63,070 bases of DNA from Pluralibacter gergoviae ATCC 33028 = NBRC 105706 (GCF_001598855.1 NZ_BCZS01000025.1:1-63070); one strand, 5' to 3'; positions 17,999 to 29,678 are shown, counted from the first letter of the stretch. Translations and numbers: made by a program. The notes: a model not told the origin generated them from the letters alone.

Positions 17999-19354
17999 AT
18001 GACAAAGACAACAACCGATATCCAGGCCTTCATTAACGATCGTCCCTTTACCCGCTATCAGTGGATGATCCTTGTGCTGTGCTTTACTGCCGTCGCGATG
18101 GACGGCTTCGATACCGCTATTATCGGCTTCATTGCCTCCGATCTGGTGCAGGAGTGGGGCGTACAGAAATCGGATCTGGGTCCGGTGATGAGCGCGGCGC
18201 TGGTGGGGCTTGCCGTCGGCGCGCTGACCGCCGGCCCGATGGCCGACCGCATCGGCCGCAAGAAGGTACTGATCCTGTCGCTTCTGGTGTTTGGCGGCTT
18301 TAGCCTGCTGACCGCCGCAGCGACCAGCCTCAACCAGCTGGCGCTGCTGCGCTTCCTCACCGGCCTTGGCCTCGGCGCCGCCATGCCCAACGCCGCTACC
18401 CTGATGAGCGAATACGCGCCGGAGCGCCGCCGGGCGCTGATGGTCAACCTGATGTTCGTCGGCTTTCCGATGGGTTCATCCCTGGGCGGCTTTATTTCGG
18501 CGTGGATGATCCCCCACTACGGCTGGCAGAGCGTGCTGATCCTCGGCGGGATCATGCCGCTGGTGCTGGCGGTCGTCCTGCTGTTTTTACTGCCGGAGTC
18601 GGTGCGTTTTCTGGTGGTCAAACATCGCCCGCAGACGCAGATTGCGGCCATTCTGCGGCGCATCGCCCCCGTCGAGACGGGGACCCGCTTCGTCCTGGAA
18701 GAGCGCGGCCAGGTGGAGAAGAAATCTGCCATCGGCGTGATCTTTTCGCCGCGCTACGCCCTCGGGACCGTCATGCTCTGCTTTACCTACTTTATGGGGC
18801 TGCTGATTTTCTATCTGCTGACCAGCTGGCTGCCGCTGCTGATCCGCGAAACCGGCGCCACCATGAGCCAGGCCTCGATCATCACCGCCCTCTTCCCGCT
18901 CGGCGGCGGCATCGGCGTGCTGGTGCTCGGCGCGCTGATGGACAAGTTCAACGCCAACAAGGTCGTGGCGGCGGGCTGGCTGCTGACCGCGCTCTTCGTC
19001 TGCCTGGTGGGCTTCTCCACCCACAGCCTGCTGCTGATGGGCGTGATGGTGTTCATCGCCGGCAGCATCATGAACGGCGCCCAGTCGTCGATGCCCGCCC
19101 TGGCCGCCGGCTTCTATCCAACCCAGGGGCGCGCCACCGGCGTCGCCTGGATGCTGGGCATTGGCCGGTTCGGCGGCATTCTGGGCGCCTTCAGCGGCGC
19201 CTTTCTGATGCAGGCCCAGCTCTCTTTTGAAACTATCTTCACCCTGCTGGCCATTCCCGCCCTGCTGTCGGCGATTGCGCTGATGATCAAAGCGGCCGCT
19301 GGCCGCAGCGCGCCCGCCGCCTCTGCGCCGGTCAAGCGCCCGCAGAAGGCCTGA
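17999..19354 (+). CDS. MFS transporter, aromatic acid:H+ symporter (AAHS) type
   Basis: The 451-aa protein has about 12 helices. The motif MDGFDTAIIGFIASDL in helix 1 and ADRIGRKKVLILSLLVFG after helix 2 are hallmarks of the PcaK/BenK/MhpT group, which imports aromatic acids such as 4-hydroxybenzoate, protocatechuate or 3-phenylpropionates. The ATG at 17999 has CAGGA at a good distance; an ATG at 17978 is also possible. It stands alone with no catabolic enzymes or dedicated regulator beside it, so the substrate is unknown. E. coli has no gene here. Confidence 0.85.
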   Translation: MTKTTTDIQAFINDRPFTRYQWMILVLCFTAVAMDGFDTAIIGFIASDLVQEWGVQKSDLGPVMSAALVGLAVGALTAGPMADRIGRKKVLILSLLVFGGFSLLTAAATSLNQLALLRFLTGLGLGAAMPNAATLMSEYAPERRRALMVNLMFVGFPMGSSLGGFISAWMIPHYGWQSVLILGGIMPLVLAVVLLFLLPESVRFLVVKHRPQTQIAAILRRIAPVETGTRFVLEERGQVEKKSAIGVIFSPRYALGTVMLCFTYFMGLLIFYLLTSWLPLLIRETGATMSQASIITALFPLGGGIGVLVLGALMDKFNANKVVAAGWLLTALFVCLVGFSTHSLLLMGVMVFIAGSIMNGAQSSMPALAAGFYPTQGRATGVAWMLGIGRFGGILGAFSGAFLMQAQLSFETIFTLLAIPALLSAIALMIKAAAGRSAPAASAPVKRPQKA

Positions 19355-19593
19355 TAATCGGGGCGAATGCGCATCGGCGTTCGCCCCGCTGCACAGCTTT
19401 ACGCACGATTTACAAATGCCCGCGGCGGTCCAGTTTTCAGCACCTTAGTGGCGGTCCTGCGGCCGCTGAATCGTATAAAGCAATAAATAACTCGCGAATA
19501 ATCACCTCCGTTATGATCACCTCTTTCCTTTACTGACTATGCTTAAAAGGCGCTGTATTCACGATCCCGCAGTGTGATTAAGAGGAGTTCTGA

Positions 19594-19881
19594 ATGGAAT
19601 ATAAAGATCCGATGCATGAACTGCTCAGCAGCCTTGAGCAGATTGTTTTTAAAGATGATGTACAGGCAGTTACCCTGAACGTAAAACCCACTGCCTTCAC
19701 CGAGTTTGACCAGCTGTTAGCGAACTCCGGCCTTAAGGCCGATGAATTTGCCCGCGCGATGGGAATAAGCGCCGCCACCGTGCGCGAGTGGCAGTCCCGG
19801 CGCGAAAAGCCGTCGGCGTCAGACTTAAAGCTGATGCGGCTGATTCAGACCAGCCCGGCCCCCGGCAAACGGATAGCGTAG
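19594..19881 (+). CDS. yiaG: XRE-type helix-turn-helix regulator YiaG
   Basis: The 95-aa protein has an N-terminus MEYKDPMHELLSSLEQIVFKD nearly identical to E. coli YiaG (96 aa). The HTH_3 domain covers about 45-90 (KADEFARAMGISAATVREWQSRREKPSASDLKLMRLI), and AAGAGGAG precedes the start. In E. coli, cspA follows yiaG; here glyS follows at once and there is no cold-shock gene. Confidence 0.93.
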   Translation: MEYKDPMHELLSSLEQIVFKDDVQAVTLNVKPTAFTEFDQLLANSGLKADEFARAMGISAATVREWQSRREKPSASDLKLMRLIQTSPAPGKRIA

Positions 19882-19902
19882 CGATACTGCCTTCGCGGCA
19901 GT

Positions 19903-19934
19903 GAAAAGAAAACGGCCTCTGAACAGAGGCCGTT
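19903..19934 (-). terminator. terminator of glyQS
   Basis: A perfect 10-bp stem AACGGCCTCT / AGAGGCCGTT with a 4-nt loop is followed on the minus strand by TTCTTTTC. It also lies after yiaG and may stop its transcript. Confidence 0.85.
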
Positions 19935-19948
19935 GTGCATTAAAGCGC

Positions 19949-22018
19949 TTACTGCAGCAGAGAGATATCGGCAACCTGCAGGAACAGCTCGCGCAGCTCG
20001 CTGAGCAGCGTCAGGCGGTTGATGCGCACCTCTTTATCTTCCACGTTGACCATCACGCTCTCGAAGAACTGGTCCACCGGCTCGCGCAGGGCGGCCAGCT
20101 CGCTCAGGGCTTCCTGGTAGCGGCCCTCTTCAAACACCGATTTCAGCTTGTCATGCAGCACCACCAGCTGGGTGGCCAGGCGAATTTCGGCATCTTCTTT
20201 CAGCACCGAGGCGCGGATGGCGTCGTTCAGGGTCTCGTCTGACTTGGCGAGAATATTCGATACGCGCTTGTTCGCGGCAGCCAGCGCAGCGGCCTCATCC
20301 AGCGTGCGGAAATGCGAGACCGCCTTCACGCGGGCGTCGAAATCAGCCGGACGGGTCGGGCGACGGGCCAGCACCGCCTGGATGGTATCCACGGCGTAGC
20401 CTTCGTCCTGATACCAGGCGCGGAAGCGGCCGAGCATAAAGTCGACGACCTCAGACACGACGTTAACGTTAGTCAGCTTCTCGCCATACAGGCGAACCGC
20501 TTCTTCCGTCAGGCTCTGCAGATCGAGGTTGAGGTTCTTCTCAACGATGATGCGCAGCACGCCCAGCGCGGCGCGGCGCAGGGCAAACGGGTCTTTATCG
20601 CCTTTCGGATGCTGGCCGATGCCGAAGATGCCCGCCAGGGTATCCATTTTGTCGGCGATCGCCACGGCGCAGGAGACCAGGCTCGACGGCAGAGCATCGC
20701 CGGCAAAGCGCGGCTGGTACTGCTCGTTGAGGGCAACGGCCACGTCTTCCGCTTCGCCGTCGTGGCGCGCGTAGTGCATGCCCATCACGCCCTGGGTATC
20801 GGTGAACTCGAAGACCATGTTGGTCATCAGGTCGCACTTGGAGAGCAGGCCCGCGCGGGTTGCGTGATTAACGTCGGCGCCAATCTGACCGGCAATCCAG
20901 CCCGCCAGAGATTCGATGCGATCGGTTTTATCGCGCAGGGTGCCCAGCTGCTGCTGGAACAGCACCGTATCCAGGCGCGGAAGGTACTCTTCCAGACGCT
21001 TTTTACGGTCGGTATTGAAGAAGAACTCGGCGTCGGCGAGACGCGGACGCACCACTTTCTCGTTACCGGCGATAATCTGCTGCGGATCTTTCGATTCGAT
21101 GTTGGCCACAAAGATAAAGTTCGGCAGCAGCTTGCCGTCGGCGGAGTAAACCGGGAAGTACTTCTGGTCGCCCTTCATGGTGTAAACCAGCGCTTCGGAC
21201 GGCACCGCGAGGAACTTCTCTTCGAATTTGGCGGTGAGCACCACCGGCCATTCGACCAGCGAGGTGACCTCTTCCAGCAGGCTTTCAATCATGTCCGCCT
21301 TGCCGCCAATTTTAGCCGCGGCCGCTTCGGCATCGGCCTTGATCATCGCCTTACGCGCTTCGTAGTCGGCAATAACCTTACCGCGCTCCCGCAGGATCTG
21401 CGGATACTGATCGGCGCTGTCGATGGTGAACTCCGGCTCGCCCATAAAGCGGTGGCCGCGGATCACGCGATCGGACGCAATGCCGAGAATAGTTGCCGGA
21501 ATGAGCGTCTCGCCCAGCAGCAGCGTTACGGTATGCACCGGACGCACGAACTGCACGTCGGAGGCGCCCCAGCGCATCAGTTTCGGGATCGGCAGCTTCG
21601 ACAGTGAGGTGGCGACCATATTCGCCAGCAGGGCTTCGGCGCTCTCGCCTTTGACGCTGGCGCGATACAGCAGCCATTCGCCCTTGTCGGTAACCATGCG
21701 CTCGGCCTGGTCAACGGTGATACCGCAGCCGCGCGCCCAGCCTTCAGCCGCTTTGGTCGGCTGGCCGCTGGCGTCAAAGGCCGCAGAGACCGCCGGGCCG
21801 CGTTTTTCGACTTCGCGATCCGGCTGGGAGGCCGCCAGATTCGCCACTTTCAGCGCCAGGCGGCGCGGGGCAGCAAACCACTCGACCTTGCCGTAGCCGA
21901 GGCCCGCGTTATCAAGCTCTGCGGTAAAGTTCGCAGCAAAGGATTCCGCCAGGCTGCGCAGGGCTTTTGGTGGCAGCTCTTCAGTGCCGATCTCCACCAG
22001 GAATGTTTTCTCAGACAT
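19949..22018 (-). CDS. glyS: glycine--tRNA ligase, beta subunit
   Basis: The 689-aa protein (E. coli 689) is the tRNA-binding subunit of the alpha2beta2 glycyl-tRNA synthetase. N-terminal [27 protein letters not shown] is characteristic. An HD-like central region and a C-terminal anticodon-binding domain are intact. It is cotranscribed with glyQ, with a 9-bp gap. Confidence 0.98.
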   Translation of the reverse strand: MSEKTFLVEIGTEELPPKALRSLAESFAANFTAELDNAGLGYGKVEWFAAPRRLALKVANLAASQPDREVEKRGPAVSAAFDASGQPTKAAEGWARGCGITVDQAERMVTDKGEWLLYRASVKGESAEALLANMVATSLSKLPIPKLMRWGASDVQFVRPVHTVTLLLGETLIPATILGIASDRVIRGHRFMGEPEFTIDSADQYPQILRERGKVIADYEARKAMIKADAEAAAAKIGGKADMIESLLEEVTSLVEWPVVLTAKFEEKFLAVPSEALVYTMKGDQKYFPVYSADGKLLPNFIFVANIESKDPQQIIAGNEKVVRPRLADAEFFFNTDRKKRLEEYLPRLDTVLFQQQLGTLRDKTDRIESLAGWIAGQIGADVNHATRAGLLSKCDLMTNMVFEFTDTQGVMGMHYARHDGEAEDVAVALNEQYQPRFAGDALPSSLVSCAVAIADKMDTLAGIFGIGQHPKGDKDPFALRRAALGVLRIIVEKNLNLDLQSLTEEAVRLYGEKLTNVNVVSEVVDFMLGRFRAWYQDEGYAVDTIQAVLARRPTRPADFDARVKAVSHFRTLDEAAALAAANKRVSNILAKSDETLNDAIRASVLKEDAEIRLATQLVVLHDKLKSVFEEGRYQEALSELAALREPVDQFFESVMVNVEDKEVRINRLTLLSELRELFLQVADISLLQ

Positions 22019-22027
22019 GGCCGCCTC

Positions 22028-22939
22028 TTATTTCGTCTTGTTGCACATCGGGAAGCCGAGGGCTTCACGGGAAGCGTAGTAGGCTTCAGCTACCGCTTTG
22101 GTCAGGGTGCGGATGCGCAGGATGTAGCGCTGACGCTCGGTGACGGAGATGGCTTTACGCGCATCCAGCAGGTTGAAGCTGTGGGCGGCCTTCAAAATGC
22201 GCTCGTAGGCAGGCAGCGGCAGCGGGGTTTCCAGCGCCAGCAGCTGCTGAGCTTCTTTCTCATACTGCTCGAAGCAGGTGAACAGGAAGTCCACATCCGC
22301 ATACTCGAAGTTGTAGGTGGACTGCTCCACTTCATTCTGGTGGAACACATCGCCGTAGGTGGTTTTGCCCAGCGGGCCGTCGCTCCAGACCAGATCGTAG
22401 ACGCTGTCCACGCCCTGAATGTACATCGCCAGGCGCTCAAGACCGTAGGTGATCTCGCCGGTCACCGGCTTGCACTCCAGGCCGCCGACCTGCTGGAAGT
22501 AGGTGAACTGCGTCACTTCCATGCCGTTGAGCCACACTTCCCAGCCGAGTCCCCAGGCGCCCAGCGTCGGGTTTTCCCAGTTATCTTCAACGAAGCGGAT
22601 ATCGTGGATGGTCGGGTCCATACCCAGCTCTTTCAGCGAGCCGAGATACAGCTCCTGAATATTGTCCGGCGACGGCTTGATAACCACCTGGAACTGGTAG
22701 TAGTGCTGCAGACGGTTCGGGTTTTCACCGTAGCGGCCGTCGGTCGGGCGACGGGATGGCTGCACGTAGGCGGTCGCCATCGGCTCCGGGCCGAGGGCGC
22801 GCAGGCAGGTCATCGGATGGGAGGTGCCGGCGCCGACTTCCATGTCCAGTGGTTGAACGATGGTGCAGCCCTGACGAGCCCAGTAATCCTGTAAGGTCAG
22901 GATCAGGCCCTGGAAGGTCCTGGTATCAAACTTTTGCAT
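22028..22939 (-). CDS. glyQ: glycine--tRNA ligase, alpha subunit
   Basis: The 303-aa protein is the catalytic subunit of the bacterial-type glycyl-tRNA synthetase and forms glycyl-adenylate. It starts [25 protein letters not shown] and carries class II motif segments around [24 protein letters not shown] and [12 protein letters not shown]. There is no strong Shine-Dalgarno sequence before the ATG. It is the first gene of glyQS. Confidence 0.98.
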   Translation of the reverse strand: MQKFDTRTFQGLILTLQDYWARQGCTIVQPLDMEVGAGTSHPMTCLRALGPEPMATAYVQPSRRPTDGRYGENPNRLQHYYQFQVVIKPSPDNIQELYLGSLKELGMDPTIHDIRFVEDNWENPTLGAWGLGWEVWLNGMEVTQFTYFQQVGGLECKPVTGEITYGLERLAMYIQGVDSVYDLVWSDGPLGKTTYGDVFHQNEVEQSTYNFEYADVDFLFTCFEQYEKEAQQLLALETPLPLPAYERILKAAHSFNLLDARKAISVTERQRYILRIRTLTKAVAEAYYASREALGFPMCNKTK

Positions 22940-23040
22940 ATTGTTTCGTGCTGGATACGTGTGGATTTAAAGGAAGCGACCAGTATACCCGCTGGCTGCG
23001 AGATATACAGTATGAAAGGGAATTGTTTGGGGAAAATTGG

Positions 23041-23062
23041 GGAAAAGGCGCGATAGCGCGCC
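23041..23062 (-). terminator. terminator of ysaB
   Basis: The stem GGCGCG / CGCGCC with a 4-nt loop is followed on the minus strand by TTTTCCCC, 14 bp after the ysaB stop. Confidence 0.7.
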
Positions 23063-23075
23063 CGCTCGCCTCTGC

Positions 23076-23381
23076 TCAGCGCATCGACAGATGCAAAAAC
23101 TGCCCGTCAGCGTCAAAAGCGCAGACGAAGCTCTCTTTTCGCGGCGTTGAGCCGCGCAGCTCATAGCTGCCCTGGAACTGCTCGAAGCTGGTCACATCTA
23201 TCTTCTGCGCGCCGGTATTGTAGCGGTGCGCGGCCTGGTCTTTGCACAGGTGCTCCATACTCAGGGAGCGGGTTGGGTCAACTTTTGCCCGCTGGGCGTA
23301 GTGGGTGACGGGCTGCTCTGATGAAGAGCAGCCGGCCAGCAGAAGCGCTATCGAAGCGGGGAAAAGTATTTTTTTGATCAT
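23076..23381 (-). CDS. ysaB: lipoprotein YsaB
   Basis: This 101-aa lipoprotein (E. coli 99) has signal MIKKILFPASIALLLAGC with Cys18 as the lipid site. It lies between glyQ and wecH as in E. coli. Function is unknown. A short Cys-containing motif (HLCKDQAAHRYNTG) is conserved with the E. coli protein as I recall it. Confidence 0.9.
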   Translation of the reverse strand: MIKKILFPASIALLLAGCSSSEQPVTHYAQRAKVDPTRSLSMEHLCKDQAAHRYNTGAQKIDVTSFEQFQGSYELRGSTPRKESFVCAFDADGQFLHLSMR

Positions 23382-23547
23382 TATCGGTCACTGGCCTGTA
23401 AGCGGGCGTGGAATCGTCTCTCCGGGAGAATATTCTGCAAAACGACGCCCACTATAACAACTTACGCAGGCTATTCTCAGAATTATCCCCAATAATAGAC
23501 GCTAAAATTGCCGGTCAGACTCTTTTTCATCCCCTGCTGAGGAACCG

Positions 23548-24543
23548 ATGTCGGGAAAGATTAACTGGATCACTAATCTGCGGGGCATCGCCTGCCTGAT
23601 GGTGGTGATGATTCATACCACCACCTGGTACATTACCCATCCCCACAGCATCAGCCTGTGGAACTGGGATGTCGCCAACGTGCTGAACTCCGCCTCACGG
23701 GTCAGCGTGCCGCTGTTCTTTATGATCTCCGGCTACCTGTTTTTCGGCGAGCGCAGCGCCCGGCCCCGCCACTTTCTGCGCATCGCGCTGTGCCTGCTGT
23801 TCTACAGCGCGATGGCCCTGGCCTATATCACCCTCTGTACCGATATCAGCCCCGCCGCGTCGCTGAAAAATCTGCTGCACAGGCCGGTGTTCTACCACCT
23901 GTGGTTCTTCTTCGCGATTTTCGTCATCTACCTGCTGTCGCCGCTGATTCAGGTGAAGCAGGTCAGCGGCTGGATGCTGCTGGCGCTGATGGCGGTGCTG
24001 GGGATTATTGCCAATCCGAACACCGTACCGCTCAGCGTCGGCGGCGCGACGCTGCTGCCGGTCAATCTCTATATTGACGGCGATACCTTCTACTACGTGC
24101 TGTACGGCCTGCTCGGGCGCGCCATCGGCACCATGAACACCGACAAAAAGTGGCTGACGCTGCTCTGCGCGGGGCTGTTTATCGGCGCGGCGTGGGGCAT
24201 TTCTCGCGGTACGCTGCACGAGCTGAAATGGCGCGGCAACTTTGGCGATACCTGGTATCTGTACGCCGGGCCGCTGGTGTTTATCTGCGCGGCCGCGCTG
24301 CTGACGCTGGTGAAAAATACCCTCAACGGCCGCGAGCTGCCGCTGCTGAGCACCATTTCGCGGCACTCGCTGGGCATCTACGGTTTTCACGCGCTGATTA
24401 TTCACGCCCTGCGCAGCGGCGATCTTACTCTGCAGCGCTGGCCGCTGGCGGATATCGCGTGGATCTTCTGCGCGACGCTGGCGGCCAGCCTGCTGCTGTC
24501 AATGCTGGTGCAGCGCCTCGACCGGCGGCGGCTGGTCAGCTAG
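23548..24543 (+). CDS. wecH: O-acetyltransferase WecH (YiaH)
   Basis: This integral membrane acyltransferase-3 protein O-acetylates enterobacterial common antigen. The 331-aa protein has the same length as E. coli Wec[20 protein letters not shown] holds the conserved catalytic-type His, with [21 protein letters not shown] downstream and about ten membrane helices. Its 3' end overlaps the 3' end of the minus-strand regulator by 45 bp. Confidence 0.93.
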   Translation: MSGKINWITNLRGIACLMVVMIHTTTWYITHPHSISLWNWDVANVLNSASRVSVPLFFMISGYLFFGERSARPRHFLRIALCLLFYSAMALAYITLCTDISPAASLKNLLHRPVFYHLWFFFAIFVIYLLSPLIQVKQVSGWMLLALMAVLGIIANPNTVPLSVGGATLLPVNLYIDGDTFYYVLYGLLGRAIGTMNTDKKWLTLLCAGLFIGAAWGISRGTLHELKWRGNFGDTWYLYAGPLVFICAAALLTLVKNTLNGRELPLLSTISRHSLGIYGFHALIIHALRSGDLTLQRWPLADIAWIFCATLAASLLLSMLVQRLDRRRLVS

Positions 24544-25455
24544 GGCGCGGCGCCTGGCCCGGTGCAGCTGCCGGGCCGAGCTGAATCCGGCGCCGAGCGC
24601 CGCCTCCTCCATGCCGCTCCCCATCAGCAGCCGCTGCTCGGCCAGCGCCAGGCGCAGCTGCTCCAGATAGTCCCGGACGCTAATCCCCAGATGCTGTCTG
24701 AACAGTCGCGTCAAATGCCGCGACGTGACGTGGGCGCAGGCGGCGATCTCCGCCAGGGACCACGCCCGCTGCGGAGCGGCGGTCAGCGCGTCCTGGGCGC
24801 GGTGAATCGCCGGGTGCAGATGGTTGCGGTAGCGCAGCCACGGTGAAAGCTGCGGGTCATCGCCGGAGCGGCGAAACCACACCACCATCTCCCGGGCGAC
24901 GGCGATTGCGCAGGCGGTCCCCTGCAGGCGGCCGATCAGATGCAGGGCGAGGTCGATGCCCGAGGTAATGCCCGCGCTGGTCCAGATGCCGCGATCCTCC
25001 ACGAAAATCCGGTTCTCTTTGACGATTGCCCCCGGCGCGGCGGCCTTCAGCCGCGCGATGACGTGGTGATGAGTGGTGCACTTTACGCCGTGCAGCAGCC
25101 CGGCCTTCGCCGCCAGCAGCGATCCGGAGCAGACGCACATCAGGGTAAGCCTGCCGGCATGGAGCTGCGGCTGCAGGCGGGTAAGCCAGCGGCGCACCGC
25201 CTCCGCCTGCGGCGTTGCGAAGTAGCGCCCGGAATCACTGACGCCGGGCAGCACCAGCAGGCTACCGTCGGGTAGCGCGTCGGGAAGCGGGCGGATGCCG
25301 CCCATCGTCATGCCGATGGAGGTCGGGACCTCCGGGTCCGGTCCGATGTAGTGCAGACGAAAGGCATCGCCCGCCAGCACAAAGGTTTCCGCCGGGCCGC
25401 TCATATCGAGCGATAGCACGCCGGGCAGCATCACGAACCAGACATCGATAGTCAT
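24499..25455 (-). CDS. GlxA-family transcriptional regulator (DJ-1/PfpI domain plus AraC HTH)
   Basis: The 318-aa protein has an N-terminal DJ-1/PfpI-like domain (residues about 5-180, with nucleophile-elbow-like [17 protein letters not shown]) and a C-terminal AraC/XylS double HTH (about 220-315, [45 protein letters not shown]). Such proteins often control small amide or nitrogen-compound catabolism. The start codon overlaps the hydrolase stop by 4 bp (ATGA), so the two are translationally coupled. The target is probably its own operon. It is absent from E. coli at this place. Confidence 0.88.
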   Translation of the reverse strand: MTIDVWFVMLPGVLSLDMSGPAETFVLAGDAFRLHYIGPDPEVPTSIGMTMGGIRPLPDALPDGSLLVLPGVSDSGRYFATPQAEAVRRWLTRLQPQLHAGRLTLMCVCSGSLLAAKAGLLHGVKCTTHHHVIARLKAAAPGAIVKENRIFVEDRGIWTSAGITSGIDLALHLIGRLQGTACAIAVAREMVVWFRRSGDDPQLSPWLRYRNHLHPAIHRAQDALTAAPQRAWSLAEIAACAHVTSRHLTRLFRQHLGISVRDYLEQLRLALAEQRLLMGSGMEEAALGAGFSSARQLHRARRRALADQPPPVEALHQH

Positions 25456-25991
25456 AGGGTTTCCAGCGTCTCCGCTACGGTTTTTACAGTGGCGAAACGC
25501 CCGGCCAGCACGGTCTCGGTGCGGTGGCGCAGGGTTTCAACGTCCAGCGTAATCCCTTTGTGGGTCATCGGAAAGGTCAGAGTCGCCTCGGTAACGAAAG
25601 TAACGCGATAGCCGAGATCGGAAGCGACCCTGGCGGTAGTTTCGCAGCACTGCTCGGTGCGCATCCCGCTGATGATCAGATGATGAATATCCCGGCCGCG
25701 CAGCCAGTAGTCGAGGCCGGTATCGGTAAAGGCGTTGTGGACGTGCTTAACGAAGACGGCATCGGGGCGGTGGCGCAGAAAGGACATCGGCTTCACGTAG
25801 CCGCTCTCCTGCGAGAAAGGCCCCTCCCCGTCCTCGTGAAAAATATCGATTACCGGCACGCCGCGCTGCTGGCAGCCGCTAATCAGCGCTAACATGGCCG
25901 ATTTAAAAGCTGAAAAATCATTAAGCTGCCAGTAGTCGCGGTGCTCAAACGACTGCTGGGTATCGATGTTAATCAGGGCGGTGCGGGTCAT
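25452..25991 (-). CDS. isochorismatase-family cysteine hydrolase
   Basis: The 179-aa protein has the expected catalytic triad: Asp in ALINIDTQQSF (Asp10), Lys in AVFVKHVHNAF, and Cys in SGMRTEQCCETTAR. This family hydrolyses amides such as nicotinamide, N-carbamoyl compounds and maleamate, or isochorismate; the substrate cannot be read. AAAGGAGA precedes the ATG. It is the first gene of a two-gene operon with the GlxA-type regulator. Coupling a hydrolase to a PfpI-AraC regulator suggests response to a small amide-type compound, which is inference. Confidence 0.88.
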   Translation of the reverse strand: MTRTALINIDTQQSFEHRDYWQLNDFSAFKSAMLALISGCQQRGVPVIDIFHEDGEGPFSQESGYVKPMSFLRHRPDAVFVKHVHNAFTDTGLDYWLRGRDIHHLIISGMRTEQCCETTARVASDLGYRVTFVTEATLTFPMTHKGITLDVETLRHRTETVLAGRFATVKTVAETLETL

Positions 25992-26299
25992 GGTCAGTCT
26001 CCTTTAGCATCAGTGTATTACCAGTCTGACAGCGCGAGGAGACGCCGGTAAGGCCAAAAAAGGACAATCATCAGGCAGCAGCGGACATGCAGGGATATCC
26101 CGTTCGTGGAAATAATAAATAACGGGTAAAATACCGCTCAGAAATATATTCACTACTTAAATAGCGCATAATTAAAATATCACGCCAGCAAAGTCATCCG
26201 GGGTTAATGCATTACTAACGGGATATCTTAATTTTTCACCGACCAGCAAAAGTCCCAAAAAACACTAATCAAAATATTTCATTGACAAAGGATGCACTA

Positions 26300-26443
26300 T
26301 TAAAAACCAGAGAAAGGATGTTTCCTGTTGCCTCTGACGTTAACCATAAAAAGCGCCTTTCTTTTCCTGATATCCTGCAGATAGGATAAGAAATTCCATA
26401 CCGAGATGCATAAAAGCATAAGAGCAATAATGAACATAGTCAC
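26300..26443 (-). CDS. probable 47-aa small membrane protein
   Basis: The GTG start at 26443 has CGGAGGG 6 nt upstream; an in-frame ATG lies two codons later. The product has one hydrophobic helix (FIIALMLLCISVWNFLSYL, residues 4-22), a basic patch (QDIRKRKALF) and a basic tail ending KHPFSGF. This matches the general plan of short single-helix membrane proteins in enterobacteria: an N-out/C-in helix, then SYL-x-D-x-RKRK and a PF tail. Intact frame, strong ribosome site and membrane topology support it. Function is unknown. Confidence 0.6.
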   Translation of the reverse strand: MTMFIIALMLLCISVWNFLSYLQDIRKRKALFMVNVRGNRKHPFSGF

Positions 26444-26779
26444 GGTTTCCCTCCGATAAAATCCCTTTTAAACAAAAAGATAATTCTCAGTCACGCATAT
26501 GAAAGATAAGCAGAGTTTCACCAGGAATATTATGCGCCTGACTGGCACTGGAAAATACAATAAGCGGCGTGCTGCGCAATGCGGCTATCCGTTAGCGCCT
26601 GGAGCAGCAGAATAAATAGCATACAGTCCTGCTTTCTCACAAGGGAGTATCAGGCAATATGTTCGAAACTGGACTACTACCTGCGACGATGACCGCCGCC
26701 GAAAATAGCGGCGCGTGCGATGATGGAACGGTGACAGGGAGAAAAAATAAGGGATGCGCCCCGGGATCGACGATAACGG

Positions 26780-26814
26780 CCGGGGGTCGCTATTAAGGAC
26801 ATAGCGATACCCGG
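26780..26814 (-). terminator. stem-loop downstream of xylB
   Basis: A 13-bp imperfect stem (26780-26792 / 26802-26814, two mismatches) with a 9-nt loop lies 19 bp after the xylB stop. No T run follows on the minus strand, so it may be a processing or stability element. Confidence 0.4.
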
Positions 26815-26832
26815 CGCGGGAAGCGTAGCGTT

Positions 26833-28287
<1,455 letters not shown>

Positions 28288-28355
28288 CTCTCGCTCCTTA
28301 TAAAAATGCCCGGCAGCGCGACGCGTACCGGGCCTCGGGCATCAGCTGCGGGGAG

Positions 28356-29678
28356 TTAGCGGTCAAACAGGTAGTGATTGACCAGATTCTCCAGCTGCTC
28401 CTGATGTCCGCTGCGGTGCTGCGGCGCCAGGTTATGCTGTTCAGCATACTTCGCCACGTCGGCCAGCGACATCTGTCCTTTAAGGATCTGCTGGCCCAGC
28501 TCGCCGTTCCAGCCCGCGTAGCGTTGGGCGACGCGCTTATCGAGCTCGCCGTCTTCAATCATCCGCGCCGCCACCTTCAGCGCCAGCGCCATCGTATCCA
28601 TCGCGCCGATATGGCCGTAGAACAGATCGTACTTATCGGTGCTCTGGCGGCGGACCTTCGCGTCAAAGTTGAGGCCGCCGGTGGTGAAGCCGCCGGCTTT
28701 AATAATCTCATACATCACCAGGGCGTTCTCTTCGACGCTGTTCGGGAACTGATCGGTATCCCAGCCCAGCTGGGCGTCGCCGCGGTTGGCATCCACCGAG
28801 CCAAACAGGCCCAGGGCAATGGCGGTGGCTATCTCGTGGTGGAAGGAGTGCCCGGCGAGCGTGGCGTGGTTGGCTTCGATATTGAGCTTAATCTCTTTCT
28901 CCAGGCCGAACTGCCTGAGAAAACCGTATACGGTGGCGGCATCGTAGTCGTACTGGTGCTTGGTCGGCTCCTGCGGCTTCGGCTCAATCAGCAGAGTGCC
29001 GCGAAAGCCAATTTTATGCTTGTGCTCAACCACCATCTGCATAAAGCGGCCGATCTGCTCGCGCTCCTGGCGCAGGTCGGTATTGAGCAGGGTTTCGTAG
29101 CCTTCGCGTCCGCCCCACAGGACGTAGTTTTCGCCGCCGAGCCGGTGCGTGGCCTCCATCGCCGTGACCACCTGCGTCGCCGCCCAACTGAACACTTCCG
29201 GGTCCGGGCTGGTGGCCGCGCCTGCGCCGTAGCGCGGATGGGTAAAGCAGTTGGCGGTTCCCCACAGCAGCTTAACGCCGCTCTGCTGCTGCTTCTCTTC
29301 CAGAACCTCAGCCATGCGGGCGAAATTGTTGCGGTACTCTTTCAGCGAGGCGCCTTCCGGCGAGACGTCGACATCGTGAAAGCAGTAATAGGGGACGTTC
29401 AGCTTGTGGAAAAACTCAAAGGCGACGTCCGCCTTGCGCTTCGCCAGCGCCAGCGCGTCGCCCGGCTGCTGCCACGGGCGGTCAAAGGCGCCGACGCCGA
29501 ACATGTCGGCGCCGTTCCAGCAGAAGGTGTGCCAGTAGCAGGCCGCGAAGCGCAGATGCTCTTCCATGCGCTTGCCGAGCACCCGCTCATCCGGGTTGTA
29601 GTGGCGAAACGCCAGCGGGTTCTGGCTCTTCGGGCCTTCATAGCGCACGCGATCAAGCTGGTCAAAATAGGCTTGCAT
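28356..29678 (-). CDS. xylA: xylose isomerase
   Basis: This enzyme converts D-xylose to D-xylulose. The 440-aa protein has the same length as E. coli XylA. It includes the His region [18 protein letters not shown], the metal-site motif [18 protein letters not shown] and [18 protein letters not shown] chose the ATG at 29678 with AGGGAG upstream; the longer frame adds five residues. It is the first gene of xylAB, divergent from xylF. Confidence 0.98.
   Translation of the reverse strand: MQAYFDQLDRVRYEGPKSQNPLAFRHYNPDERVLGKRMEEHLRFAACYWHTFCWNGADMFGVGAFDRPWQQPGDALALAKRKADVAFEFFHKLNVPYYCFHDVDVSPEGASLKEYRNNFARMAEVLEEKQQQSGVKLLWGTANCFTHPRYGAGAATSPDPEVFSWAATQVVTAMEATHRLGGENYVLWGGREGYETLLNTDLRQEREQIGRFMQMVVEHKHKIGFRGTLLIEPKPQEPTKHQYDYDAATVYGFLRQFGLEKEIKLNIEANHATLAGHSFHHEIATAIALGLFGSVDANRGDAQLGWDTDQFPNSVEENALVMYEIIKAGGFTTGGLNFDAKVRRQSTDKYDLFYGHIGAMDTMALALKVAARMIEDGELDKRVAQRYAGWNGELGQQILKGQMSLADVAKYAEQHNLAPQHRSGHQEQLENLVNHYLFDR

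Larger units (their letters stand above)
25992..26832. other. 841-bp AT-rich gap between the hydrolase operon and xylB
   Basis: E. coli carries yiaB and yiaA between wecH and xylB; neither is present. The stretch is clearly more AT-rich than its surroundings from about 26090 to 26660. It holds one credible small gene (26300-26443, minus) and a hairpin near the xylB end. A 45-codon plus-strand frame at 26659-26796 has an AAGGGAG far upstream but a composition unlike a normal protein. The lower GC suggests either foreign DNA or remnants of lost genes. Confidence 0.7.

Noticed and set aside
20312-21607. 431-codon frame opposite glyS
   Set aside because: It lies wholly inside glyS on the other strand; no start signal or known motif.
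26659-26796. 45-codon plus-strand frame before xylB
   Set aside because: An AAGGGAG lies 11 nt upstream, but the product is rich in Gly, Thr and Ala with no helix or motif, and its end falls in the hairpin downstream of xylB. Not enough to call a gene.
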